A stretch of DNA of 64,000 bases from Rhodovulum sp. 12E13 (GTDB taxonomy: Bacteria; Pseudomonadota; Alphaproteobacteria; Rhodobacterales; Rhodobacteraceae): NCBI RefSeq assembly GCF_003340565.1, contig NZ_QPLK01000001.1, positions 310,001 through 374,000 on the forward strand, in the 5' to 3' direction. The translations under genes and the position numbers were made by a program. This document shows positions 25,471 to 33,310 of this stretch, piece by piece. The notes under the pieces were generated by a model. That model had not been told where the DNA came from. It ran no database searches and saw nothing but the letters and a program-made list of their open reading frames with translations. Position 1 is the first letter of the stretch. Each line of letters begins with the position of its first letter.

Positions 25471-26352
25471 ATGCCAGACGCGCCCCCCATGCCCCACGCG
25501 CCCTACACGCTCGCCGTGCCCGTCGAACGGACGACCGGTGTCGTCTTCGCCTCGCCCCACAGCGGGCGCGACTATCCGTGGGAGTTCCTGCGCCGCTCGA
25601 TGCTCGACGAGCGCGCGATCCGTTCGTCGGAAGACGCCTTCGTCGACAGCCTGTTCGAGGCGGCCCCCGCGCTCGGGGCGCCGCTGCTTGCCGCCCGCGC
25701 TCCCCGCGCCTATGTCGATCTCAACCGCGGCGCCGACGAGCTCGACCCGGGCGTGGTCGAGGGGGTGCGCCATGTGGTGCACAACCCCCGAATCTCGTCG
25801 GGGCTCGGGGTGATTCCCCGTGTGGTGGCGAACGGGCGCGCGATCTACCGGGGAAAGATCAGCCTGGCCGAGGCGCGCGGACGGCTCGCCGAGGTGTGGG
25901 TGCCCTACCACGCCACGCTGCAACGCCTGCTGGCCGAGGCGCGGCGCGATGCCGGTCTGGCCATCCTCGTCGATTGCCACTCGATGCCGCACGAGGCGAT
26001 CGATTCGATCTCGTCGGGCGGCCGCACGCCCGACGTCGTGCTGGGCGACCGCTTCGGCGCCGCGGCCGCGCCCGAGATCGTCGACCGGATCGAGGCGGCC
26101 TTTTCCGCGGCCGGCCTGCGGGTGGCGCGCAACGCTCCCTTCGCGGGCGCCTACATCGCCCAGCATTACGGTCGCCCCTCGCGCGGACAGCACGCTGTGC
26201 AGATCGAGATCGATCGCGCGCTCTACATGGACGAGCGCGAGATCAGGCCCCATTCCGGCTTCGCCGAGCTCCGGGCGACGCTGACGGCCGTGATGTCGGA
26301 GATCGTCGCCCTCGCCCGTCCCGCCGAACCGCTGCCGATGGCGGCCGAGTAG
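25471..26352 (+). CDS. N-formylglutamate amidohydrolase family protein
   Basis: A 293-residue metallohydrolase of the FGase family (HutG type of histidine degradation or related amidases). Typical stretches are FASPHSGRDYPWEFL near residue 28, YVDLNRGADELDPGV near 85, LVDCHSMPHEAID near 166 and YGRPSRGQHAVQIEIDRALYM near 235. His and Glu residues in these segments fit the metal and substrate site. No other hut genes are nearby, so the natural substrate might be another N-formyl or N-acyl amino acid. Confidence 0.88.
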   Translation: MPDAPPMPHAPYTLAVPVERTTGVVFASPHSGRDYPWEFLRRSMLDERAIRSSEDAFVDSLFEAAPALGAPLLAARAPRAYVDLNRGADELDPGVVEGVRHVVHNPRISSGLGVIPRVVANGRAIYRGKISLAEARGRLAEVWVPYHATLQRLLAEARRDAGLAILVDCHSMPHEAIDSISSGGRTPDVVLGDRFGAAAAPEIVDRIEAAFSAAGLRVARNAPFAGAYIAQHYGRPSRGQHAVQIEIDRALYMDEREIRPHSGFAELRATLTAVMSEIVALARPAEPLPMAAE

Positions 26353-26580
26353 GGGGCTGCCGGCCGGCTCGACGCGTCGCCGGCTATGGGATCCGTCCTT
26401 GCGGGACGATGGCAACGCCCTTCGAAGGGCGTTGCGATGCGCTTTGCAAAGCGCATGGCAAGGCGCTTTCAAGCGCCTTTTCCTGGCGAACCGCGATGGC
26501 TTGGGGCGATGACGGCTTGGGGCGATGACGATGCGCGGCGCCGTCACCGCCCTTCGAAGGGCGGTGTCCCGGCCCGGTCG
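26353..26580. repeat. Array of short perfect palindromes plus a 16-bp tandem repeat
   Basis: Within 228 bases between convergent genes lie four palindromes: 26410-26433 (24 bp, perfect, centre cccttcgaaggg), 26435-26454 (20 bp, perfect, atgcgctttgcaaagcgcat), 26458-26477 (9-bp arms aaggcgctt, loop tc) and 26543-26564 (22 bp, perfect, centre cccttcgaaggg). Between the last two is ggcttggggcgatgac repeated twice in tandem (26496-26511, 26512-26527). The first and last palindromes share their core with a hairpin at 10590-10615. Confidence 0.8.
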
Positions 26581-27834
26581 TCACCGCAGTGCGCGACCCT
26601 TGAGGATCGCGCCGTCGCCGAAGCGGTCACGGATGGCGTCGGTGGCGCGCTCGGCCTCGGCACGGCGCGCGCCGTCGGCGTCGAAGAGGTCGCCACCACC
26701 GTCGGCGCCGGCGTCGGGGGCGAGCTCGGCCAGCCCGACGCCGATCAGGCGGAACGGGCCCTCGGGCGCTTCGTCGAGCAGGGCGCGGGCGGTGCGATAG
26801 ATCCGGTCGGCGATCTGGGTGGGTTCGCGCAGCGCGATGCGGCGGGTCAGCAGAGCGAAATCCGGGCGCTTGAGCTTCAGCACGATCACCCGGCCTGCGA
26901 GCTGCTTGGCCTTCGCCCGGTCCGACACCTTTTCCGCCAGACGCCACAGGTGGCCGTCGAGCAGGTCCGCGTCGGCGATGTCCTCGCCGAAGGTCGTCTC
27001 GTTCGAGATCGACTTCGGGCGCGCGTCGCGTTTGACCGCCCGGGCATCCTCTCCGCGCGCAAGGCGGTGCAGTCGCAGGCCGGCCGATCCGAAGCGCGCG
27101 GAGAGATCGCGCGGCTCCCAGCGGCGCAGGTCGGCGAAGGTGCGGATGCCGGCGCGGGCGAGAGCCTCCTGCGTTGCGCGGCCCACGCCCCAGATCAGGC
27201 CGACGGAACGGTGCTCGAGGAAACTCTCGGTCTCGGCCCGGCCGATGACCGCGAAGCCGCGCGGCTTGTCGAGGTCGGAGGCGACCTTGGCGAGAAACTT
27301 GTTGTGAGACAGCCCGATCGAGCCGGAAAGGCCCAGCTCGTCCTCCATCCGCCTGACGAGGCGGGCAAGCAGCACGGCGGGAGGCGCGCCGTGCAGGCGC
27401 GCGGTGCCGGTGAGGTCGAGGAACGCCTCGTCGAGCGAGAGCGGCTCGATCGCGGGCGTCAGGTCCTCCATCATGGTGCGGATGGCGCGCGAGGCGGCGA
27501 CGTAGGCCTCGAAGCGGGGGCGCACGACCACGGCCTCGGGGCACAAAGCGAGCGCCTTGAACATCGGCATGGCCGAGCGCACGCCGTAGGTGCGCGCGAC
27601 GTAGCACGCGGTCGAGACAACGCCGCGCCGCCCACCGCCGACGATGACGGGGCGGTCGGCGAGGTCGGGCGCGTCGCGCTTTTCCACCGCCGCGTAGAAG
27701 GCGTCGCAATCGATGTGGGCGATCGTCAGGTCGAAGAGCTCGGGATGGACGAGCACCCGCGGGCTGCCGCAGGCGGGGCAGCGCCTCGGGGCGCCATCGG
27801 TTTGGGCGAGACAGGAGCGGCAGAGCGCAGGCAT
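26581..27834 (-). CDS. dinB: DNA polymerase IV (Y family) with zinc-ribbon-like N-terminus
   Basis: A 417-residue translesion polymerase. The catalytic palm motifs IAHIDCDAFYAAVEKRD and SLDEAFLDLTG carry the metal-binding acidic residues. IWGVGRATQEALARAGI is the HhH part of the thumb, and the little-finger domain ends near 360. An extra N-terminus carries two CxxC pairs (CRSC and CPAC, Cys 5, 8, 19, 22) that could bind zinc. On the coding strand a TATACT lies about eight bases before ATG 27834, with no clear ribosome-binding site, so the message may be nearly leaderless. No LexA box was recognised. Confidence 0.94.
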   Translation of the reverse strand: MPALCRSCLAQTDGAPRRCPACGSPRVLVHPELFDLTIAHIDCDAFYAAVEKRDAPDLADRPVIVGGGRRGVVSTACYVARTYGVRSAMPMFKALALCPEAVVVRPRFEAYVAASRAIRTMMEDLTPAIEPLSLDEAFLDLTGTARLHGAPPAVLLARLVRRMEDELGLSGSIGLSHNKFLAKVASDLDKPRGFAVIGRAETESFLEHRSVGLIWGVGRATQEALARAGIRTFADLRRWEPRDLSARFGSAGLRLHRLARGEDARAVKRDARPKSISNETTFGEDIADADLLDGHLWRLAEKVSDRAKAKQLAGRVIVLKLKRPDFALLTRRIALREPTQIADRIYRTARALLDEAPEGPFRLIGVGLAELAPDAGADGGGDLFDADGARRAEAERATDAIRDRFGDGAILKGRALR

Positions 27835-28195
27835 GGCGTGAAGTATAGAGCCGCGGCGCTCCACGGGGGAGGGTCCTCGATGCGTCGGGCCGGCCGCGAA
27901 GCGGAGCGCCTGCGGCGCATTCGCTTTTGCCCTTTCGGGCGGAGGGGGCGCTGCCCCCGTCGCCTGCGGCGACTCCCCCGGAGTATTTTGGCCAAGATGA
28001 TGCGAGGGGCGCGGCGCGCGCAGGCGAGGGAGGCCCGGGCGGGTGGGCCGTCGTTCGGAAGAACGCGGTCCGCGCGGTCGGGCAGGAGGCGCGCGGTGGG
28101 GATCCGATCGCCGACGCGGCCCTGCGGCTCGCGCGTTGCGCCCGACCGGGCGACGGGCTAAGGCCGCCACCGGACGCAGGCAGGGAGGCCGGGGC
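27835..28195. other. Divergent intergenic region with a family A repeat
   Basis: About 360 bases between leftward dinB and rightward hom. It holds hairpins around 27895-27940 (gcgcctgcggcgc) and the second full family A repeat. A GGGAGG ribosome-binding site precedes hom at 28183. No gene seen. Confidence 0.5.
27941..28006 (+). repeat. Dispersed intergenic repeat, family A, copy 2
   Basis: Shares ggagggggcgctgcccccg, gtcgcc, ggcgactcccccgg and an AT-rich tail (gagtattttggccaagatga) with 13533-13600. Confidence 0.75.
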
Positions 28196-29491
28196 ATGGG
28201 CGGCGACAGGGAACCGATCAGGCTGGGACTTGCGGGGCTGGGCACGGTTGGTGCGGGCGTGGCGAAGATCGTGCGCCGCAACGCCGCCGCGCTCGCGGCC
28301 AGGGCAGGGCGGCCAGTCGCCATCTCGGCCGTGTGCGCGCGCACCCGCGACAAGGACCGGGGCGTGCCGCTCGACGCCTATGCCTGGGAGGACGACCCTG
28401 TCGTGCTCGCGCGCCGGGACGACGTCGACGTGCTGGTGGAGTTGATGGGCGGCTCGGACGGGCCGGCACTGGCCGCCACCGAGGCTGCCCTCGACGCCGG
28501 CAAGGACGTGGTGACGGCCAACAAGGCGATGCTGGCCATCCACGGTCAGGCGCTGGCCGAGCACGCCGAGGCGAACGGCGCCACCATCCGCTTCGAGGCC
28601 GCCGTGGCCGGGGGTATCCCGGTGATGAAGGCGCTGACCGAGGGCCTCGCCGCCAACGGCATGACCCGGGTGATGGGCGTGATGAACGGCACCTGCAACT
28701 ACATCCTGACGCGGATGGAGCATGGCGGACTGTCCTACGACGATGTCTTCGCGGAGGCCCGGGCGCTGGGGTATCTGGAGGCCGACCCGACGCTCGACGT
28801 GGGCGGGATCGACGCGGGGCACAAGCTGGCGCTTCTGGCGGCGGTCGCGTTCGGCACGAGGGTCGATTTCGGCGGCATCGACATCGAGGGGATCGAGCGC
28901 ATCTCGATCGAGGACATCCGGCAGGCTGCCGAACTGGGCTACCGGGTGAAGCTCCTGGGCGTGGCGCGGATGACGGGGCGCGGCCTCGAGGCGTCGATGG
29001 CGCCCTGCCTCGTTCCGACCGACAGCCCGCTGGGCCAGCTCGAGGGCGCGACCAACATGGTGGTGCTCGAGGGCGACCAGGTGGGCCAGATCGTGTTGCG
29101 CGGCGCCGGCGCCGGCGAGGGGCCGACGGCGAGCGCGGTGATGGGCGACGTGATGGACCTCGCCCGCGGCTGCCGGGTGCCGACCTTCGGTCAGAGCGCG
29201 GAGCACCTCGTGGCGGCCGCGCCGGCGCGCGCCACGTTGCCGGCGCCCTATTACCTGCGGATGGCGCTGGCCGACCGTCCGGGGGCGCTCGCCAAGGTCG
29301 CGGCGGTCCTCGGCGAGGCCGGGGTGAGCATCGACCGGATGCGCCAGACCCGGCACGAGGCGGGCGAGGCGCCGGTCCTGATCGTCACGCATCCGACCAC
29401 CCGCACCGCGCTCGATTCGGCGCTGGCCGGGATGGAGGGAACCGGCGTCGTGCTCGCCGTCCCTGTCGCGCTGCGCATCGAACAGGTCTGA
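28196..29491 (+). CDS. hom: Homoserine dehydrogenase
   Basis: A 431-residue enzyme of the aspartate pathway that reduces aspartate semialdehyde to homoserine, on the way to threonine and methionine. The NAD(P)-binding Rossmann domain shows GLAGLGTVGAGV near residue 9. DVVTANKAMLAIHG and the catalytic-domain block GVMNGTCNYILTRM with LGYLEADPTLDVGGIDAGHK follow. A C-terminal ACT domain (ADRPGALAKVAAVLGEAGVS) starts near 352 and is a likely threonine-feedback site. The ATG at 28196 has GGGAGG seven bases upstream. Full length, no lesions. Confidence 0.96.
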   Translation: MGGDREPIRLGLAGLGTVGAGVAKIVRRNAAALAARAGRPVAISAVCARTRDKDRGVPLDAYAWEDDPVVLARRDDVDVLVELMGGSDGPALAATEAALDAGKDVVTANKAMLAIHGQALAEHAEANGATIRFEAAVAGGIPVMKALTEGLAANGMTRVMGVMNGTCNYILTRMEHGGLSYDDVFAEARALGYLEADPTLDVGGIDAGHKLALLAAVAFGTRVDFGGIDIEGIERISIEDIRQAAELGYRVKLLGVARMTGRGLEASMAPCLVPTDSPLGQLEGATNMVVLEGDQVGQIVLRGAGAGEGPTASAVMGDVMDLARGCRVPTFGQSAEHLVAAAPARATLPAPYYLRMALADRPGALAKVAAVLGEAGVSIDRMRQTRHEAGEAPVLIVTHPTTRTALDSALAGMEGTGVVLAVPVALRIEQV

Positions 29492-29626
29492 GGCCGTGGC
29501 GCCGCGCCGACAGGTGGGTTCAAACGCGCCGTCGGGGCGTGTCCGGCCGCACCAGTGCCGGCCATTCGCCCGGCAGGCCGGCGAGGTCGGGCGACGGCGT
29601 GTCGAGACATGCAGGGGGGAGAGACG

Positions 29627-30241
29627 ATGACCCCGCCGGACGGTCCGCGCGATCAGGGGCGGCGGCGCGATCGGGAATCTCCGGGCAAGGATGGCCGCGG
29701 CGAGGGCGGGCGGCCGGCCTACCCCGCTCCGCGACTGACGGTTCACGCCGCGCCCGCACGGCGCGCGGCAGGGGCGGGGATGCTGGGTCTGCTCGGTGCC
29801 ATCCTGCTTTGGGTCGCCCTTGCCACGCCGCCGTCCGCGCCGGGCTGGAGCCTCTTCCTGCTGGCCTTCGGCGGGCTTGCGATCTTCGGAGGCTGGCGGC
29901 TGTGGCAGGCGACCGCGACGGGGCTCGTGCTGACCGACGAGGGCCTGGCCGATACCACCGGCCGCACCATCGCCCGGCTCGACGAGATCGTGGCGGTCGA
30001 GCGGGGCATGCTCGCCTTCAAGCCGTCGAACGGGTTCCTGCTGCACCTGTCCCGCCCCGGAACGCGGCACTGGTCGCCCGGCCTGTGGTGGCGACTGGGG
30101 CGGCGCGTGGGTGTCGGCGGGGTGACAGGCGCGGGCGAGACACGGGCGATGGCCGACCTGATTGCGCTCGCGCTGGCCGAACGAACCCGGTCAGCGGGTA
30201 CCGGCAGCGACGCCCCGTCCGACGATCAGAAGCACTCCTGA
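29627..30241 (+). CDS. Small membrane protein of unknown function
   Basis: A 204-residue protein. About 45 polar, Pro/Arg-rich residues precede two transmembrane helices (GMLGLLGAILLWVALATP and SLFLLAFGGLAIFGGWRLW). A cytoplasmic domain then follows with GLVLTDEGLADTTGRTIARL and a Trp-rich segment (TRHWSPGLWWRLGRRVGVGG), reminiscent of PH-like membrane-linked domains. The start at 29627 follows a purine-rich ribosome-binding stretch. Its last 16 bases overlap the end of the convergent TadE-like gene. Not recognised as a named family. Confidence 0.65.
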   Translation: MTPPDGPRDQGRRRDRESPGKDGRGEGGRPAYPAPRLTVHAAPARRAAGAGMLGLLGAILLWVALATPPSAPGWSLFLLAFGGLAIFGGWRLWQATATGLVLTDEGLADTTGRTIARLDEIVAVERGMLAFKPSNGFLLHLSRPGTRHWSPGLWWRLGRRVGVGGVTGAGETRAMADLIALALAERTRSAGTGSDAPSDDQKHS

Positions 30242-30819
30242 TCCTCGTAGCCGATTTCCGGGGCGAAACGCGGGCGCGTGACGATGGTGTTCGACAGTTC
30301 CATCTCGTTCAGCCAGCGATCGAAGACAGGCTGGTAATTCACGCGCCCCTCGGTGACCACGACCGTGTCGCCGAGCGTCATCAACGGCACCTTGGGGAAG
30401 AGGACCTTGACCGTGTTCTCGTCGTAAGGCTCGAACCCGGCAAAGCCGCCCTGCGCCCACGACCAGCACATCCGGAGGTCGCGCTTGGTCTCGTCGTCGC
30501 AATCCGCCATGCAGACGATCGAGGTGATGCGGAGCTGGGTCGCCGCCCGCGACCGCACCATGAAATTGAAGGCGTAGGCGAGGCCGTCGAAGGCTTCCTC
30601 GGGCAGCGTGGTCTGCTGACGGCTGATCATGTCGGCGACCGTGTACGTGCCCTTGATCACCTCGTTCTTTGTGCGGAACGCGTCATACCAGACGAACGAT
30701 GCGGCGAAGAGACCGAGCAGGAAGGGCGCGATGATCGCCGCCTCGACCGAGACGACTCCCCGCGTGTCACGCGCGAAGGCCGACAGGTGGCGGCGTGCGA
30801 GACCAGGCGTGCGTCGCAT
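30226..30819 (-). CDS. TadE-like pilus-assembly protein
   Basis: A 197-residue protein with a short basic N-terminus and one hydrophobic helix preceded by the TadE/pseudopilin-type motif GVVSVEAAIIAPFLLGLFAA; the Glu after the processing-like site is the pilin hallmark. A periplasmic or extracellular domain of about 150 residues with four Cys follows. It lies 12 bases downstream of the next TadE-like gene and is the last gene of the leftward Tad cluster. It probably acts as a minor pseudopilin or surface adhesin of a Tad system. Confidence 0.82.
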   Translation of the reverse strand: MRRTPGLARRHLSAFARDTRGVVSVEAAIIAPFLLGLFAASFVWYDAFRTKNEVIKGTYTVADMISRQQTTLPEEAFDGLAYAFNFMVRSRAATQLRITSIVCMADCDDETKRDLRMCWSWAQGGFAGFEPYDENTVKVLFPKVPLMTLGDTVVVTEGRVNYQPVFDRWLNEMELSNTIVTRPRFAPEIGYEDQECF

Positions 30820-30831
30820 CGGCGACCCTCC

Positions 30832-31431
30832 TCAGGTCTGCGGCTCGACCACGAAGGCCGAGGCGGTGGTGAGCGCGTAGAAGTCGTCGTGGCTCGGCAT
30901 GGCGAGGCCGAGATAGGTCGTGGGGAAGGCCGGCTTCTGCAGCGAGCACACGCGGATCAGCATCATGTCGTTGGGCTGACCGGGATTGAGCAGGAAGTTC
31001 GCCACCGGCTTGAGGTCGCCGGTGGGGTCGCGCTCGATGCACTCGGCCGACGACACGGGCGCCGTCCAGCCCTGCAGCGGCACGTCCGTGATGTTGATCA
31101 GAAGGCTGCTGTGGCAGTTCGGCAGCACGACCGCGCGCTCGCAGATCGAGTTGCGCAGGGTCGCGAGGTCGGGGTTGGGGATCTGGCCGAGACGCAGGGC
31201 GCGCACCGTCATGTCGGTGGCGCGTTCCAGCATGACCTGGCGCGTCATGTACAGCCCCAGCTCGAACGCGGCGACGAAGAGGGCGACGAATACCGGAAAG
31301 ATGATGGCGAACTCGACCGTGGCGGCGCCGCCCTCGGACCGGCGGAACAGACCGAGCCGTGCCCCGAAGCGGCGGCCGGTCGCGGCAGGCGTGCGCCCAA
31401 CACCTATTCTCGATCGCTTCAGCGGGCTCAT
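30832..31431 (-). CDS. TadE-like pilus-assembly protein
   Basis: A 199-residue protein with a basic N-terminus and the pilin-type segment GGAATVEFAIIFPVFVALFV followed by AAFELGLYMTRQVMLERATD. The Glu after the cleavage-like site and the following hydrophobic helix define TadE. The C-terminal domain has Cys residues near 98, 106, 130 and 160 that may form disulfides. Start choice: ATG 31431 has GGAG six bases upstream; ATG 31443 is four codons earlier. It is translated just before the second TadE-like gene. Confidence 0.82.
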   Translation of the reverse strand: MSPLKRSRIGVGRTPAATGRRFGARLGLFRRSEGGAATVEFAIIFPVFVALFVAAFELGLYMTRQVMLERATDMTVRALRLGQIPNPDLATLRNSICERAVVLPNCHSSLLINITDVPLQGWTAPVSSAECIERDPTGDLKPVANFLLNPGQPNDMMLIRVCSLQKPAFPTTYLGLAMPSHDDFYALTTASAFVVEPQT

Positions 31432-31708
31432 GTCAGACTCCATCTGTGCCCCGAGGCACACTCCCCGACCCAGAGACCCTGATTTTATGGCTTGAATGGG
31501 GCGGGCCGGCGAATTTCGCGTGGCTCCGTCGACCCCGCGCCGACAGATCCCGCCTTTGGCGCCTGATTGTTCAAGAGGGCGGCCGCTCGCATGGCACGGG
31601 GCGGGATGGCGCCGGCGTCGTCGCCTGTCGCGGACGGCGGCGCCGCGAACCCGAAGGTCCGCGGCGCCGATGGCTGGTGGGTATGCGTCGGGGCATGACC
31701 CCTTTGGC

Positions 31709-33187
31709 TCACTGCGTCAGGCGCAGCTTGTTGATCTGCCTCGCGATCGACGAAAACGCGGCATCGATCTCGAGTTGGCTCACCTCGAAGAAGTGGGTGG
31801 TCGAGCTCGCGCAGTTGCGCATCTCGTCGGCAGCGCCGGAGGGCGCCTCGTAGGCGATGGTGAACACGATCACGCCCTTCGACTTTGCCTCGTTGCAGAC
31901 GTTGTAGAAGTTGGTGAGGTTCTGCGAGCGCGACTTTACCCGCTTGTCGCCGCCGATCGAGCCCTGGCGGTTGGTCTCGCGCTCGGCGTTGAGCTTGTCG
32001 TGGTCGATCCCGTCGATGTCGTCGCGGTCGCCGCTCTCGTTGTCCTCGTCGTCGTCGTCGGGGTCGCGGAAGCCCACGTGTTTCGGCTGGAACTGGTCGG
32101 TGATCTTGCCGTCGGTCATCAGCACGATGAACTTTGAGGTCGAGGGCTCGTTCCAGTCGAGCGGGCGGTTCTTGCCGAGGTCGGAGAGCTCGCCCGCGGC
32201 CTCGAGCACGTCGAGCTCGTCGCGGCTGGCAGGATCGAGCAGGGCCAGGCCGTATTTCATGCCGAACATCGTGCCGGTCCCGTCATGCAGGCGCATCGCG
32301 TCGATGAAGGTCTTGAGATACGTCGGGTCGTTCTGCAGCGGGCGGATGCGCATGAACTCCGACGGGCACCAGCCCCAATCCATGTGACCCCAGTCGATGT
32401 CCCACTTGTGGAAGTGGGGGATCTGCCCGGTCGACTGGTAAGGCATGCCGGAATGGGTGAAGTCGGCGTCCTCGAGGAAGATGCACGAGCTGTCGTCGTG
32501 CACGCGCACCCCGCCGAGCTCGTCGAACATCAGTGCCCCCGGGTTGACCGCGCCGGCATAGGGCACGATCGACACCGTCGTCCCGTCGACCTTGTCGCCC
32601 ATCAGCACGAGGTCGACGAAATCCTTCGCGGCGTTGCGCAGGGGCGTGATCCGGTCGTTGAACCGCATCGACCCCGAGATGTCGAGCACGAGCGAGATCT
32701 CGACATTCTCGACCGTCTCGTTCGCCTCGGCGGCGGCCACCACGCCCCAGGTCTCGGGCGAGACCATGAAGAAGGTCTTGAGCTCGGCCTCGGCCACGGC
32801 CCCGACCGTGCGGAAGTTGATGCCGGAGTCGACGGTCGTCCCCTTGAGGAAGTCCGTCATCTCGGCGCGGGCCATGTAGTCTTCCACGACGCTCTTCGGC
32901 TCGCGCAGCTGATCGAGGTCGGCCGCGGCCAGCACGGCGCCGTCGAGCACGGCCTGCATCGAGCTTCGGCGCTGTTCGGCCATCTGGACGGAAATGCCGA
33001 TGCCGACGGCGAGCAGGATGCCGAAGATCATGAAGAAGTTCCAGACGATGAGCATGCCGCTCTCGTCGCGCAGGAACCTGTCGAGCGGCTCGCGCCGGGG
33101 CGTGCGGCGCGAGCCCCGGTCAGCGGGGCCGGCGTGCCCCGACGGATCGCGGTGGCGTGCGAATCGCTGGTTGAAGGAACGGTACAT
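31709..33187 (-). CDS. TadG-type vWA-domain protein with Asp-rich loop
   Basis: A 492-residue protein. A basic N-terminus of about 40 residues leads to a TadG-type membrane segment (DESGMLIVWNFFMIFGILLA) and then a long extracellular part with a von Willebrand A domain. The metal-site triad shows as DISGSM near residue 169, GTGTM near 308 and VLMTDG near 350. An insertion near 371-396 (DPDDDDEDNESGDRDDIDGI, then DHDKLN) is extremely acidic and could bind Ca2+. The C-terminus AFSSIARQINKLRLTQ is shared with the two paralogues upstream. It is the third and most divergent of three tandem copies. Confidence 0.85.
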   Translation of the reverse strand: MYRSFNQRFARHRDPSGHAGPADRGSRRTPRREPLDRFLRDESGMLIVWNFFMIFGILLAVGIGISVQMAEQRRSSMQAVLDGAVLAAADLDQLREPKSVVEDYMARAEMTDFLKGTTVDSGINFRTVGAVAEAELKTFFMVSPETWGVVAAAEANETVENVEISLVLDISGSMRFNDRITPLRNAAKDFVDLVLMGDKVDGTTVSIVPYAGAVNPGALMFDELGGVRVHDDSSCIFLEDADFTHSGMPYQSTGQIPHFHKWDIDWGHMDWGWCPSEFMRIRPLQNDPTYLKTFIDAMRLHDGTGTMFGMKYGLALLDPASRDELDVLEAAGELSDLGKNRPLDWNEPSTSKFIVLMTDGKITDQFQPKHVGFRDPDDDDEDNESGDRDDIDGIDHDKLNAERETNRQGSIGGDKRVKSRSQNLTNFYNVCNEAKSKGVIVFTIAYEAPSGAADEMRNCASSTTHFFEVSQLEIDAAFSSIARQINKLRLTQ

Positions 33188-33310
33188 GGCAGCTTCCCTT
33201 TCGCTGGGACTGCCCGATTTACACCATCAAGACCCGGCTCCTTCGCGGCGCGATCGTGTCCGGAATGAGGCAGCGCGCCCGGGGGCGACCCGGGCACGCC
33301 GCCGCGCGTG

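Noticed and set aside
26353..26580. A transposon or integron end suggested by the inverted repeats
   Set aside because: No transposase, integrase or target-site duplication is visible near the palindromes.
26627..30070. A 1147-codon open frame on the minus strand across dinB, hom and neighbours
   Set aside because: It runs antisense to hom and in a shifted frame of dinB, its composition is Arg/Ala/Gly-rich, and it has no domain. A GC artefact.
28333..31482. A 1049-codon open frame on the plus strand across hom and the TadE genes
   Set aside because: Out of frame with hom and antisense to two TadE genes, with no recognisable fold.
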